Positions 1-5,807 of a stretch of 6,718 nucleotides of DNA are shown piece by piece (the first letter of the stretch is position 1; each line of letters starts with the position of its first letter). The position numbers and the translations under genes were made by a program. Source of the DNA: Thermoplasmata archaeon (lineage in GTDB: Archaea; Thermoplasmatota; Thermoplasmata; UBA184); the NCBI GenBank assembly GCA_030042855.1, contig JASHYU010000040.1:1-6718 (forward strand). Reading direction: 5' to 3'. Below the pieces are notes generated by a model. That model did not search any database and had not been told where the DNA came from. It was given only the letters and a program-made list of their open reading frames with translations.

Positions 1-1062
1 GATCTTCCGCTCCTCCACGAGGCCGGCAGTGCCGACGTCCTCGGGGGTGAGCTCGCTGACCTTCGAGACGATGTTCGCGCCGGTCGCCTTCGCGAGCTTT
101 TCCATGTCCGACTTCTTGACGCGCCGGACCGCGTAGATGCCGTCCTTCGCGAGGAAGTGCTGGGCGAGGTCGTCGATCCCCTTCTGGCAGAGTACGACGT
201 TCGCGCCGGACTTCTTCACCTGGTCGACCATCTTACGCAGCATGTTCTCCTCCTCCTGGAGGAAGGCGTTCAGCTGCGTCGGGTCGTTGATCTCGATCTT
301 GGCGTCGATCTCGGTCTTCTTGATTTCGAGCGCCGCATCGAGGAGCGCGATCTTCGGGTTCTCGACCCGCGCGGGCATCCCGGAGTGCACCTTCTCCTTG
401 TCGACGATGACCCCCTCGATGAGCTGGGTGTCCGACATCGACCCGCCCTGCTTCTTGATCAGCTGGACGTTGTCGAGGTCGACCGAGTACGCGTCGCCCT
501 TGTTCTCGGCGACCGCGGTGACCGCCTTCACGGCGATCTCGCCGAGCATCTCGCGATTGAAGGAGACCGACTTCGAGGCCATCGAAGTGACGGCGATCCG
601 GGCCAGGGTGTCGTGGTCGGTGAGGGTCACCGGCTGGCTCACGCCCTGGAGGAGCTCGAGCGCCTTCGCGGAGGCGAGACGGTACCCCTGAGAGATGATC
701 GTCGGGTGGATGTTCTGCTCGATCAGGCCCTCGGCGCGCTTCAGGAGCTCGCCCGCCAGGATGACCGCGGTCGTGGTCCCGTCCCCGGCTTCCTGATCTT
801 GGGTCTTCGCGACCTCGACCATCATCTTCGCGGCCGGGTGCTCGACGTCCATCTCCTTGAGGATCGTGACGCCGTCGTTCGTGACGACCACGTCGCCCAT
901 CGAATCGACCAGCATCTTGTCCAGTCCACGCGGCCCGAGCGTCGACCGGACCGCGTCGGCGATCGCCTTCGCGGCCTGGATATTGTTCGTGAGCGCTCCG
1001 CGGCCCTTCTCTCGCTTCGTCCCTTCCTTCAGCACCAGAATCGGCGTCTGTCCCGTCAACAT
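1..1062 (-). CDS. thsA: Thermosome subunit (group II chaperonin), N-terminal part, runs off the window
   Basis: This is a subunit of the archaeal ATP-driven double-ring chaperonin, which folds cytosolic proteins. It reads from an ATG at 1062 for exactly 354 codons to the window edge without a stop. Family members have about 540 residues, so the C-terminal third is missing. Visible signatures are [10 protein letters not shown] (41-50), the NDG of the nucleotide-binding loop (62-64) and GDGTTTAV (93-100) with the hydrolytic Asp94. Residues after about 150 belong to the intermediate and apical domains. The start is supported by GGAGG at 1071-1075 with an 8-nt spacer, and by the usual short N-terminus ([15 protein letters not shown]). 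A TATA-like box lies about 59 nt upstream, so the mRNA should have a leader of about 30 nt. Whether this is the alpha or beta paralogue cannot be told from the sequence alone. Confidence 0.97.
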   Translation of the reverse strand, partial: MLTGQTPILVLKEGTKREKGRGALTNNIQAAKAIADAVRSTLGPRGLDKMLVDSMGDVVVTNDGVTILKEMDVEHPAAKMMVEVAKTQDQEAGDGTTTAVILAGELLKRAEGLIEQNIHPTIISQGYRLASAKALELLQGVSQPVTLTDHDTLARIAVTSMASKSVSFNREMLGEIAVKAVTAVAENKGDAYSVDLDNVQLIKKQGGSMSDTQLIEGVIVDKEKVHSGMPARVENPKIALLDAALEIKKTEIDAKIEINDPTQLNAFLQEEENMLRKMVDQVKKSGANVVLCQKGIDDLAQHFLAKDGIYAVRRVKKSDMEKLAKATGANIVSKVSELTPEDVGTAGLVEERKI

Positions 1063-1116
1063 CGCAAGTTCCTCCGAGGTTCCACTCGGCTGTCGGTTCG
1101 GGTAGAAAAGCGGTTC

Positions 1117-1125
1117 TATTTAAAG
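1117..1125 (-). promoter_or_regulatory. TATA box of the thermosome gene
   Basis: On the minus strand this reads CTTTAAATA, an A/T island in very GC-rich surroundings and a good match to the archaeal TATA box. Transcription would start near 1092-1097, giving a leader of about 30 nt that includes the GGAGG at 1071-1075. The T-rich stretch just before it (CGTTTTCTTT on the minus strand) is a poor BRE. It could also serve as a U-rich terminator for uppS transcripts arriving from upstream. No heat-shock operator was recognised. Confidence 0.7.
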
Positions 1126-1160
1126 AAAACGCATGCGGGGCCCTGTGTGGTGTACAGGAA

Positions 1161-1292
1161 TCAGTTCCCCTTCGGGAGGGAGATGCGGAGGAAAGTGGTC
1201 CGCTCTCCCGCGGGGTCGGTCGCGTCCTCGGCTCTCCGCGGCGAGGTCGCGCCGCGGTCCGAGCGGGGCCGTCCCGCCCACGCGCCCGGCAT
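1161..1292 (-). CDS. Possible 43-residue peptide downstream of uppS, uncertain
   Basis: An ATG at 1292 opens 11 nt after the uppS stop codon and gives 43 codons ending in TGA at 1161. The peptide is rich in Arg, Gly, Ala and Pro and ends TTFLRISLPKGN. Third codon positions are about 90 percent G or C, higher than positions one and two, which is the pattern expected of a real gene in this genome. Position two is also very GC-rich, however, which argues for spurious reading of a GC-rich spacer. GGTCGGTG before the ATG is at best a weak ribosome site. No family is recognised. It could be translated by coupling to uppS, or be plain intergenic DNA. Confidence 0.2.
   Translation of the reverse strand: MPGAWAGRPRSDRGATSPRRAEDATDPAGERTTFLRISLPKGN
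1236..1257. repeat. Perfect 8-bp inverted repeat with 6-nt loop between uppS and the thermosome gene
   Basis: CCGCGGCG at 1236-1243 is mirrored by CGCCGCGG at 1250-1257 around AGGTCG. It would form a strong all-GC hairpin in RNA of either strand. No U-tract follows on either strand, so it is not a classic intrinsic terminator. Short GC palindromes are common at this base composition, so function is doubtful. It lies inside the weak 43-codon frame. Confidence 0.35.
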
Positions 1293-1303
1293 CACCGACC
1301 GAC

Positions 1304-2119
1304 CTATTCGCCGTAGCGACGCTGACGGATCTGGTACGACCGGATCGCCCGAAGGAAGTCGAGCCGGGTGAGCCCCGGCCAGAGCACGTCCGAGAAGTAG
1401 AGCTCGCTGTACGCGGACTGCCAGAGCAGGAAGTTCGAAATGCGCTCCTCCCCGCTCGTTCGGAAGACGAGATCGGGATCGGGCAGGTCGGCCGTGTACA
1501 GATGGCGGCTCACCGCGGCGGAGTCGATCGCGTCGGGCTCGAGCCGGCCTTCGCGCACCTCGTGGGCGAGGGCGCGGATCGCGGCGACGATCTCGTCCCG
1601 TCCTCCGTACCCGAGGGCGACGTTGTACCGGTACTTCGAGTACGAAGCGGTCGCACCCTCCGCGATGCCGATCGCCTCTTGGACGCGCGGCGGCAGCATC
1701 TCGCGGTTCCCGAGCACCCGGACCCGGATCCCGTGCCGGTGCACGCGCTCGTCCACCGCGATCTGGCGGAGCGCGCGATCGAACAGGTCCATCAGCGCCT
1801 CGATCTCCTCCCTCGGGCGGCTCAGGTTCTCGGTCGAGAGGGCGTAGACCGTCAGGATCGGGATGTTCAGTTCGAGGCACCAGTCGAGCAGCTCCTCGAG
1901 CGTGTCGCGCCCCTTCTCGTGCCCGGAACGGATCGACATCCCCATCGAGCGGGCGAAACGGCGGTTCCCGTCCATGATGATCGCGAGGTGCCGCGGGACC
2001 GGTCCTTTCCGGACGAGATCGAAGAGGCGCTTCTCCGTCAACTCGCGGAGCGCGTCCCCGACGGCGTGCGAGAGGTATTCCGGCGGGTCGACGGTCTTTC
2101 GCCGCGCGTCGTTCGCCAT
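1304..2119 (-). CDS. uppS: cis-polyprenyl diphosphate synthase (undecaprenyl/dolichyl-type, UppS family)
   Basis: This enzyme condenses isopentenyl diphosphate in cis onto an allylic primer. In archaea that makes the C55-C60 polyprenyl carrier used for protein glycosylation at the membrane. From the ATG at 2119 it has 271 residues, a normal length for the family. HLAIIMDGNRR (44-54) holds the catalytic Asp50, with NRRF in place of the bacterial NGRW, as in archaeal members. YALSTEN (92-98) and GYGGRDEIV (170-178) follow. The C-terminal block from Asp216 to Phe242 has Arg220 and Arg226 for diphosphate binding and Glu239 for the metal. A GTG at 2179 would add 20 residues of low-complexity sequence and start 11 nt from the tRNA, so the ATG is preferred. 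The ribosome site is weak (GGGCGGTG about 12 nt upstream). Confidence 0.95.
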   Translation of the reverse strand: MANDARRKTVDPPEYLSHAVGDALRELTEKRLFDLVRKGPVPRHLAIIMDGNRRFARSMGMSIRSGHEKGRDTLEELLDWCLELNIPILTVYALSTENLSRPREEIEALMDLFDRALRQIAVDERVHRHGIRVRVLGNREMLPPRVQEAIGIAEGATASYSKYRYNVALGYGGRDEIVAAIRALAHEVREGRLEPDAIDSAAVSRHLYTADLPDPDLVFRTSGEERISNFLLWQSAYSELYFSDVLWPGLTRLDFLRAIRSYQIRQRRYGE

Positions 2120-2141
2120 CCCGCCGGTACACCGCCCGGAG

Positions 2142-2149
2142 GGATATGG
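2142..2149 (-). promoter_or_regulatory. Possible weak TATA-like element before uppS
   Basis: The minus strand reads CCATATCC here, centred about 26 nt before the preferred uppS ATG. If it is used, the uppS mRNA would be leaderless or nearly so, which would fit the poor ribosome site. The match is weak, and uppS may instead be read through from the tRNA gene 72 nt upstream. Confidence 0.22.
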
Positions 2150-2190
2150 GCTCGCGGTCCGCCCGCTCCGAGGGTTCACAGAGTGGGGGA

Positions 2191-2294
2191 CGCCCTGGTC
2201 GGGAGTTCCGGTCCGGAGGCCGGACCTCCGGGACCTTCGAACCCGAGTCGCAGGCTCGACAGACCTACATCCTAGACCACTAGACTACCAGGGC
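2191..2294 (-). tRNA. tRNA-Asp(GUC), interrupted by an intron in the T-loop
   Basis: Read on the minus strand, GCCCTGG (2294-2288) pairs perfectly with CCAGGGC (2198-2192) as the acceptor stem, followed by discriminator G73 at 2191. T8 and A9 are present. The D-arm stem is GTCT/GGAT, with A14, G18, G19 and A21. The anticodon arm is TAGGT/GCCTG around the loop CTGTCGA, with anticodon GTC at 2260-2258 and G37. A four-base variable loop (CGAC) follows. The T-stem TCGGG (2246-2242) pairs with CCCGA (2203-2199), but TTCGAA of the T-loop is separated from the 3' half by about 31 extra bases. Removing them gives a standard 73-nt tRNA with a TTCGAAT T-loop. G73 and GUC both fit aspartate identity. 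CCA is not encoded. No clear TATA box was found; TCTTAG at 2321-2326 is a weak candidate. Confidence 0.92.
2205..2235 (-). other. Non-canonical tRNA intron, about 31 nt, around T-loop position 59/60
   Basis: The insert folds into GGTCC/GGACC (2235-2231 with 2214-2210), a bulged C2230, then GGAGG/CCTCC (2229-2225 with 2219-2215) closed by the loop TCCGG. At the exon junctions, T54 T55 C56 can pair with GGA (2209-2207; one G-U pair). This leaves three-base bulges GAA (2238-2236) and ACT (2206-2204) on opposite strands next to the T-stem. That is a bulge-helix-bulge with a three-pair centre, the type of site cut by archaeal tRNA-splicing endonuclease. The exact cut sites are uncertain by one base. 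The boundaries given here restore TTCGAAT; shifting by one would give TTCGACT. Confidence 0.8.
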
Positions 2295-2500
2295 AACCCC
2301 GCAGGCCTATTCGCGGGTGGCTAAGAGGGTTACGACGTTCCCGGGCCCGGCGTCGGCCCTCGGGCCCGTTCGCTCTCGCATCCCCGCGCGCGCGGGCGGG
2401 CGCGCGTCCGGCCGAGCGATCGTCGACCCTGCTTGCGAGTCGAGGCGGCGATTTATGTAGCGCGGCGACGGAAGGGTACTCTCCCTGCGGAGCGTGCCCC
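2295..2500. other. Divergent intergenic region between the tRNA and the small membrane-protein gene
   Basis: This 206-nt spacer should carry the tRNA promoter on the minus strand and a promoter on the plus strand. It is extremely GC-rich, with two identical CGGGCCCG palindromes at 2342-2349 and 2361-2368 and alternating CG runs near 2385-2405. No further tRNA, small RNA or convincing reading frame was recognised. A minus-strand open frame covering it also runs over the tRNA and is not credible. Confidence 0.6.
2452..2459 (+). promoter_or_regulatory. TATA-like box of the small membrane-protein gene
   Basis: TTTATGTA stands alone in a GC-rich spacer about 45 nt before the ATG at 2501. Transcription would start near 2480, leaving a leader of about 20 nt that contains the GGAG ribosome site at 2489-2492. 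The placement supports a real plus-strand transcription unit. Confidence 0.55.
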
Positions 2501-2647
2501 ATGAAGCTGATGACGACCTGGTTCGTGCTCGTGATCGTCCTCCTCGGACTCGTTCTCGCGCTCCACCACGTCGGGGTCGACGTGACCGGCAGTCTGGGGG
2601 GCGCGCTCCGGAGTACCGAGCACGTCCTCGGTCACCCGGTCCTCTGA
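2501..2647 (+). CDS. Small single-pass membrane protein, 48 residues, unknown function
   Basis: This is an ATG-to-TGA frame of 48 codons on the plus strand, opposite to all its neighbours. A ribosome site GGAG (2489-2492) sits 8 nt before the ATG, and a TATA-like box lies at 2452-2459. The N-terminus MKLMTTW is followed by an uninterrupted hydrophobic run, roughly residues 7-21 (WFVLVIVLLGLVLAL), long enough to span a membrane. A short polar tail follows with four histidines (22, 23, 41, 45) and one acidic-basic cluster. The segment could be a membrane anchor or an uncleaved signal; no signal-peptidase site is obvious. I recognise no family. Its stop lies 11 nt from the mtnA stop, so the two transcripts converge and probably overlap. 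Function cannot be stated. Confidence 0.65.
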   Translation: MKLMTTWFVLVIVLLGLVLALHHVGVDVTGSLGGALRSTEHVLGHPVL

Positions 2648-2658
2648 ACCCGCGCGGC

Positions 2659-3657
2659 CTACCGAGAGGTCCTCGGGCGCGTTCGGAGGGCCTGATCGAC
2701 CTCCCCAGGCCGGAGCACTCCGTCCGGAGTGACGAACGCCGAGACGAACTTCGCCGGGGTCACGTCGAACGCCGGGTTCTGCGCCCGGCTCGACCGGGGC
2801 GCGAGCCGGTGGCCGGCCCATTCCAGCACCTCGTCGGGATCGCGCTCCTCCACCGGGATCGCCGCCCCGGTCGCCCGTCGGGCGTCGAACGTGCTCCACG
2901 GCGCGGCCACGTAGAAAGGAACGCCGTTCTCGTGCGCGACCACCGCCTTCTCGTAGGTCCCGATCTTGTTCGCGAAATCGCCGTTGCGGGCGATCCGGTC
3001 GGCGCCGACGAGGACGGCGTCGACCTCGCCGTTCGCGAGGTAGTAGCCCGCGGCGTTGTCGGCGATCACGGCGTGGGGGATCCGCTCCCGGGCCAGCTCC
3101 CACGCCGTCAGGCGCGCGCCCTGGAGCAGGGGTCGGGTCTCGTCGACCCAGACGAAGAGGTGGGCGCCGCGCTCGCGCGCGACCCGGATCGGGGCGAGCG
3201 CGGTCCCCCACTCCACGGTCGCGAGGGCTCCGGCATTGCAGTGGGTCAGGACGTGCGAGGCCCGCGCGAGGAGCGGGGCGCCCGAGGTGCCGATGCGGTG
3301 GCACTCCTCGACGATCCGGGCACGGTAGGCGTCGGCCGCGGCGAGGACGTCCTCCCCGGCGTCCCACGCCCGACGCCCGACCTCGATCCCGACGAAGAGG
3401 TCGTGCGCGGTGGGACGGGTGGCCCGGAGGATCCGGGCGGCCGCGCGGGACGTCCGCGAACCCGAGGTCTTCGCGAGGACCATTCCGTACGCCGCCGCGA
3501 CTCCGATGGCCGGGGCGCCGCGTACGGTCAAGGTCCGGATCGCCTCGGCGACCTGCTCGACGCGAGTGAGGCGTCGGACGATCGTTCGGGACGGGAGCGC
3601 CCGCTGGTCGAGGACGTGGAGCGCCGATCCGCGGAACCAGAGCGCCCGGACCGGCAT
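2659..3657 (-). CDS. mtnA: S-methyl-5-thioribose-1-phosphate isomerase family (MtnA / aIF2B-like)
   Basis: The family enzyme converts methylthioribose-1-phosphate to methylthioribulose-1-phosphate in methionine salvage. The 332 residues are close to the usual length. RGAPAIG (46-52), THCNAG (138-143) with the catalytic Cys140, and VGADRI (217-222) with the catalytic Asp220 are all present. The stretch from Asn225 to Asp258 (starting NGDFANKIGTY) and NPAFDVTP (294-301) are typical of MtnA rather than of eIF2B regulatory subunits. The ATG at 3657 is 8 nt after the phosphofructokinase stop. The AGGGAG between them is very close to the start, so coupled translation is likely. It is the last gene of the operon. 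In some archaea relatives also act on 5-deoxyribose-1-phosphate from radical-SAM by-products or belong to ribose-1,5-bisphosphate isomerases. The intact MtnA motifs favour the first role, but the in vivo substrate is uncertain. Confidence 0.9.
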   Translation of the reverse strand: MPVRALWFRGSALHVLDQRALPSRTIVRRLTRVEQVAEAIRTLTVRGAPAIGVAAAYGMVLAKTSGSRTSRAAARILRATRPTAHDLFVGIEVGRRAWDAGEDVLAAADAYRARIVEECHRIGTSGAPLLARASHVLTHCNAGALATVEWGTALAPIRVARERGAHLFVWVDETRPLLQGARLTAWELARERIPHAVIADNAAGYYLANGEVDAVLVGADRIARNGDFANKIGTYEKAVVAHENGVPFYVAAPWSTFDARRATGAAIPVEERDPDEVLEWAGHRLAPRSSRAQNPAFDVTPAKFVSAFVTPDGVLRPGEVDQALRTRPRTSR

Positions 3658-3665
3658 CGCTCCCT

Positions 3666-4688
3666 CTAGCCGTCGAACGTGTGGAGGAGGTCGAGCCAGT
3701 CGGCGGTCACGAGCTTCGGGGCCCCGATCGCCTCCTCCAGCGGGATCCCGGTCACGACCGGGCCGCGGAGCACCGCGACCTCGCCGAACCGTCCCGCGCG
3801 GGCCAGGTCGACCGCGTGCGCGCCGAGCCGGGTCGCGAGGATCCGGTCGAACAGCTCGGGGGGGCCCCCGCGCTGGATGTGCCCGATCTGGGCGCTGCGC
3901 GTCTCGACCCCGGTCGCACCCTGGATCCGGCGGGCGAGCTCGCTGCCCACCTCCCGCTCCCGAAGGAGTTCGTGGCCGAACTCGTCCCGTCCGCCGGCCT
4001 CTCCGCGTCGGGCACCGAGCTCGATGCCTTCGCTCGCCACGACGAGCGCGTAGCCGCGGGCGGCGACGGCCGAGCGCACGTGGCGCATCACCGCGTCCTC
4101 GTCGTACGGTTCCTCGGGCACGAGCGTCGCGTCGGCGCCCCCGGCGAGGCCCGTCGCGAGGGCGACCCAGCCGGCGTGGCGGCCCATCACCTCGAGCACG
4201 ATCGCGCGGTGGTGGCTCGCGGCGGTGTCCCGGAGGCGCTCGATCGCGTCGACGGCGACCGCGACCGCCGAGTGGAAGCCGAACGTCCAGTCCGTCCCCG
4301 CGACGTCGTTGTCCATCGTCTTGGGGACGCCGACGACGGGTCGACCGCGGCGGTGGAGCTCGCGCGCCGCGGTGAGCGTGTCGTCGCCCCCGATCGCGAC
4401 CAGCGCGTCGATCCGTTCCGAGGCGAGGTGGTGGAGGACCTTCTCGGCGTCCTCGGGCTTCGCGAACGGGTTCGTCCTCGAGCTCCCGAGGATCGTGCCG
4501 CCGCGCCCCAGGATGTCCTGGACATCGGGGAGCAGGAGCGGTCGCACGAGCCCGTCCCGGACGCCCTTCCAGCCATCGAGGAAGCCCACGGTCGAGTCGC
4601 CGGACCGGGCGGCCCGCCGCACGACCGCGCGGATCGCCGCGTTGAGGCCGGGGCAGTCGCCGCCGCCCGTGAGCACGCCGAACTTCAC
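3666..4688 (-). CDS. pfp: 6-phosphofructokinase, PfkA family, probably pyrophosphate-dependent
   Basis: The enzyme phosphorylates fructose 6-phosphate to fructose 1,6-bisphosphate in the cytosol. From the GTG at 4688 it has 340 residues, the length of the short PfkA-type enzymes. Motifs in order are GGGDCPGLNAAIR (8-20), GSSRTNPF (68-75), IGGDDTL (99-105), PKTMDND (122-128) with catalytic Asp126, MGRHAGW (168-174) with Arg170, and HIQRGG (270-275). ATP-dependent enzymes have GGDGS and PGTIDND. Here the glycine at E. coli position 104 is Asp103 and the glycine at position 124 is Lys123, the pair that marks pyrophosphate users. The reaction should then be reversible and serve both glycolysis and gluconeogenesis. 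The GTG overlaps the upstream stop as GTGA and is preceded by GAGGT. A longer frame upstream is a shadow of the peptidase gene. The donor preference is inferred from these residues only. Confidence 0.93.
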   Translation of the reverse strand: MKFGVLTGGGDCPGLNAAIRAVVRRAARSGDSTVGFLDGWKGVRDGLVRPLLLPDVQDILGRGGTILGSSRTNPFAKPEDAEKVLHHLASERIDALVAIGGDDTLTAARELHRRGRPVVGVPKTMDNDVAGTDWTFGFHSAVAVAVDAIERLRDTAASHHRAIVLEVMGRHAGWVALATGLAGGADATLVPEEPYDEDAVMRHVRSAVAARGYALVVASEGIELGARRGEAGGRDEFGHELLREREVGSELARRIQGATGVETRSAQIGHIQRGGPPELFDRILATRLGAHAVDLARAGRFGEVAVLRGPVVTGIPLEEAIGAPKLVTADWLDLLHTFDG

Positions 4689-5791
4689 GCCGGGACCTCG
4701 AGGTAGCCGCGCGGGGCCGTCGTCAGGAACTCGAAGCCGTGCTTCGTCACGACGACGTCGTCCTCGATGCGCACCCCGCCCTTCCCCGGGAGGTAGATCC
4801 CGGGTTCGACCGTGATCGCCATCCCCTCCTCGAGCGAGTCGTCGGCAGTGGGGCCGTAGCCCCATCCGTCGTGGACCGCGAGGCCGATCGAGTGGCCGAC
4901 CCCATGGGTCAACCGCCCCTTCCAGGGGGACGCGTCGATCACGCGCTCCGCGGCGAGATGGACCTCCTTCGCCGGGACGCCGGGCCGGATCGCGGCGAGC
5001 GCCGCCTGCTGGGCCGCCTCGACGGTCTCGTGGACGCGCCGCATCTCCTCGTCGCGCGTCCCGAAGTGGAAGGAGCGGGTGATGTCGCTCACGTAGCGCT
5101 CGTAGATCGCGCCGAAATCGCAGACGATCGAGTCGCCGGAGCGCAAGCGCGTCGCGCCCGGCATGTAGTGGGGTTCCGCGCTGTGGGGGCCGAACGCGAC
5201 GATCGTCGCGAACGAGCGCCCGCTCGCTCCGTGGCGGTTCATCCGGTACTCCATCTCCGCGGCGAGCTCGAGCTCGGTCATCCCGTCCTTCAGCACCGAC
5301 GGGATCTCCCGGCCGACGGCCGAGCCGATCTCCGCGGCCTTCCGAAGGCGCTCGAGCTCCCCGGCGTCCTTCGTCACGCGGGTCCGCCGGATCGCGTCCG
5401 ACGCGTCGACCCACTTCGCCTGGGGGAACAGCTTCTCGAGCCGGACGAACCAGTCGTGCGTCAGCTCGCGGTAGTGGAGCCCGATCGTCCCCGCCCCGTC
5501 GACGAGCTTCGGCAGCAGCTTCTCCGTGTCCTCGCGCTTCACGACGTGGACCTGGACGTGCGGGTCCTGCTTCGCGGCGACCTCCGCGCTCTCCGCCTCG
5601 AGCGGCGAGCTCAGCACGTCGAGCTCGCCGTCGGGGTGCGCGATCGCGACCGAGCCCTCGAAGAGGCCGCTCGGGACGCCGAACACGTAGAAGAAGCTGT
5701 AATCCAAATGCGGGTCCACCGAGTTCGCGAGCAGCAGGGCGTCCGGTTTCGGGTCGAGACGCCCGAAGATCTTCTCCACGCGGTCCTTCAT
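4685..5791 (-). CDS. pepQ: Xaa-Pro dipeptidase/aminopeptidase, peptidase family M24B
   Basis: This cytosolic metallopeptidase of the pita-bread fold cuts Xaa-Pro bonds in short peptides. It has 368 residues, as expected. Residues 1 to about 135 form the creatinase-like N-terminal domain and 140-368 the catalytic domain. All five dinuclear metal ligands are present: Asp225 (CDFG), Asp236 (SDITR), His300 (GVGHSIG), Glu329 (VEPGIY) and Glu343 (RIEDD). His208 (EPHY) and His307 (AVHD) are likely catalytic helpers. The presence of the N-terminal domain and of the GVGHSIGLAVHD motif places it with prolidase-like enzymes rather than with methionine aminopeptidase. The ATG at 5791 is 16 nt after the glycine dehydrogenase stop, with GAGGGG overlapping that stop as a ribosome site. 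Dipeptidase and aminopeptidase activity cannot be separated from the sequence alone. Confidence 0.93.
   Translation of the reverse strand: MKDRVEKIFGRLDPKPDALLLANSVDPHLDYSFFYVFGVPSGLFEGSVAIAHPDGELDVLSSPLEAESAEVAAKQDPHVQVHVVKREDTEKLLPKLVDGAGTIGLHYRELTHDWFVRLEKLFPQAKWVDASDAIRRTRVTKDAGELERLRKAAEIGSAVGREIPSVLKDGMTELELAAEMEYRMNRHGASGRSFATIVAFGPHSAEPHYMPGATRLRSGDSIVCDFGAIYERYVSDITRSFHFGTRDEEMRRVHETVEAAQQAALAAIRPGVPAKEVHLAAERVIDASPWKGRLTHGVGHSIGLAVHDGWGYGPTADDSLEEGMAITVEPGIYLPGKGGVRIEDDVVVTKHGFEFLTTAPRGYLEVPA
4695..4699 (-). promoter_or_regulatory. Ribosome binding site that fixes the GTG start of the phosphofructokinase
   Basis: GAGGT on the minus strand sits 6 nt before the GTG at 4688, inside the last codons of the peptidase gene. 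Together with the GTGA overlap of start and stop (4688-4685) it indicates translational coupling, and it selects the GTG over any start further upstream. Confidence 0.65.
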
Positions 5792-5807
5792 CGGGGACCG
5801 CTACCCC

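Noticed and set aside
1236..1257. Inverted repeat as an intrinsic terminator of uppS
   Set aside because: No U-run follows it on either strand. The T-rich stretch at 1121-1130 is a more likely archaeal termination signal.
157..1371. Long open frame of 404 codons on the plus strand, opposite the thermosome gene
   Set aside because: Shadow of the minus-strand thermosome and a GC-rich genome. The product is a charged Arg/Asp/Leu-rich string without any motif, while the minus strand gives a clear chaperonin.
2120..2179. Extension of uppS to a GTG at 2179
   Set aside because: The added 20 residues (Ser, Arg, Gly, Pro-rich) are unlike family N-termini, and the start would fall 11 nt from the tRNA end. 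The ATG at 2119 leaves a normal-length protein.
2191..2294. tRNA-Asp as a pseudogene broken by a random insertion
   Set aside because: All stems pair, the identity bases G73 and GUC are intact, and the insert plus junctions fold into a bulge-helix-bulge-like structure, which random damage would not give.
2272..2502. 76-codon frame on the minus strand over the intergenic region
   Set aside because: It runs through the 5' part of the tRNA-Asp gene, has an Arg/Ala-rich composition with no recognisable feature, and overlaps the promoter of the plus-strand small gene.
3410..4375. Long plus-strand frames opposite mtnA and the phosphofructokinase
   Set aside because: They are extremely Arg/Pro/Ser-rich, lack motifs, and lie over clearly identified minus-strand enzymes.
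4689..5414. 582-codon version of the phosphofructokinase reading back into the peptidase gene
   Set aside because: The extra N-terminal part is the peptidase gene read in another frame. The conserved phosphofructokinase sequence begins immediately at the GTG at 4688.
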